The notes under the pieces were generated by a model, which was not told the origin of the DNA, ran no database searches, and worked only from the letters and a program-made list of their open reading frames with translations. The translations under genes and the position numbers were made by a program. A DNA stretch of 6,020 nucleotides, taken from assembly GCA_900551815.1 (NCBI GenBank), contig URXE01000086.1, positions 1-6,020 of the forward strand, read 5' to 3'. This document shows positions 5,899 through 6,020 of the stretch, one piece after another. Within the stretch, counting starts at the first letter, position 1; each line of letters opens with the position of its first letter. The DNA comes from an uncultured Collinsella sp. (GTDB lineage Bacteria > Actinomycetota > Coriobacteriia > Coriobacteriales > Coriobacteriaceae).

Positions 5899-5944
5899 GA
5901 AATAAGCCTGCAGGCGAGACGTTCAGAACAGCTCGCCTGCAGGC
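5899..5944 (-). terminator. Terminator hairpin between the right-edge gene and the PTS remnant
   Basis: GCCTGCAGGCGAG (5906-5918) and CTCGCCTGCAGGC (5932-5944) form a perfect 13-bp stem with a 13-base loop. On the minus strand TTATTTC follows, a short U-rich tail. It begins 21 bases after the stop codon of the gene at the right edge. Each arm contains the 10-bp palindrome GCCTGCAGGC. The plus strand has no T-run. Confidence 0.7.
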
Positions 5945-5965
5945 AACAGCAGCAATTTGAAAGGA

Positions 5966-6020
5966 TTAGTAGTTCATCTGGTGATAGTAGCGACGCGTGG
6001 TGAGCGGGTGGTTGCGGACG
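5966..6020 (-). CDS. 3' end of an unidentified gene (last 17 codons)
   Basis: On the minus strand one frame reads VRNHPLTTRRYYHQMNY and ends in TAA at 5968-5966; the rest lies beyond the window. A terminator hairpin 21 bases past the stop supports this being a true gene end. The tail is basic and aromatic. I do not recognise the family, and it does not resemble a PTS component I know. If PTS IIA/IIB genes once lay upstream of the remnant, they are not in this stretch. Confidence 0.5.
   Translation of the reverse strand, partial: VRNHPLTTRRYYHQMNY

Noticed and set aside
5457..5960. 167-codon plus-strand ORF over the PTS remnant
   Set aside because: Antisense to recognisable IIC/IID sequence; Arg/Lys/Asp-rich with no domain.

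Overview
The window looks like accessory or flanking DNA from a GC-rich, gut-type bacterium. Codons favour G or C at the third position and Shine-Dalgarno sites are clear. A mannose-family PTS remnant sits beside an AlbA/Schlafen-type ATP-binding protein and an HNH nuclease. This would fit a coriobacterial actinobacterium such as Collinsella, but that is an inference from gene content, not a proven assignment.

Left edge (1-88): the 3' part of tRNA-Val(GAC), starting exactly at U33 and ending in an encoded CCA, followed by a strong rho-independent terminator. Positions 89-269 are non-coding as far as I can see. Then come two small Cys-rich proteins on opposite strands that converge: a DUF5710-type protein with two CxxC motifs (270-956, +) and an 86-residue putative zinc ribbon (995-1255, -). 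Behind the latter, on the same strand, lies a 360-residue protein with a C-terminal HNH nuclease domain (1402-2484, -), probably restriction- or defence-related.

Middle (2485-4758): a divergent intergenic region, an unrecognised 163-residue protein (2700-3191, +), and converging on it a 488-residue AlbA_2/Schlafen-like protein with a GHKL-type ATP-binding fold and a C-terminal winged helix (3292-4758, -). Upstream of that gene is the most structured non-coding DNA in the window (4818-5056). It holds two 73-bp blocks, about 86% identical and 165 bp apart. Each is built from copies of GAGAGATAA in both orientations with the same spacing, and a candidate promoter lies between them. This looks like an operator array, perhaps bound by the winged-helix protein itself.

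Right edge (5100-6020, all -): a strong terminator, then an ORF that joins the N-terminal half of a mannose-family PTS IIC permease to the C-terminal half of the partner IID permease. The IIC N-terminus lies upstream in another frame and has no start codon. The locus is therefore best read as a decayed PTS operon collapsed by deletion. Beyond it are a terminator hairpin and the last 17 codons of an unidentified gene.

A tRNA 3' end followed by an HNH nuclease, a Schlafen/AlbA-type protein and orphan small proteins fits an integration hotspot with defence-like cargo. No integrase or second attachment site is visible in the window.
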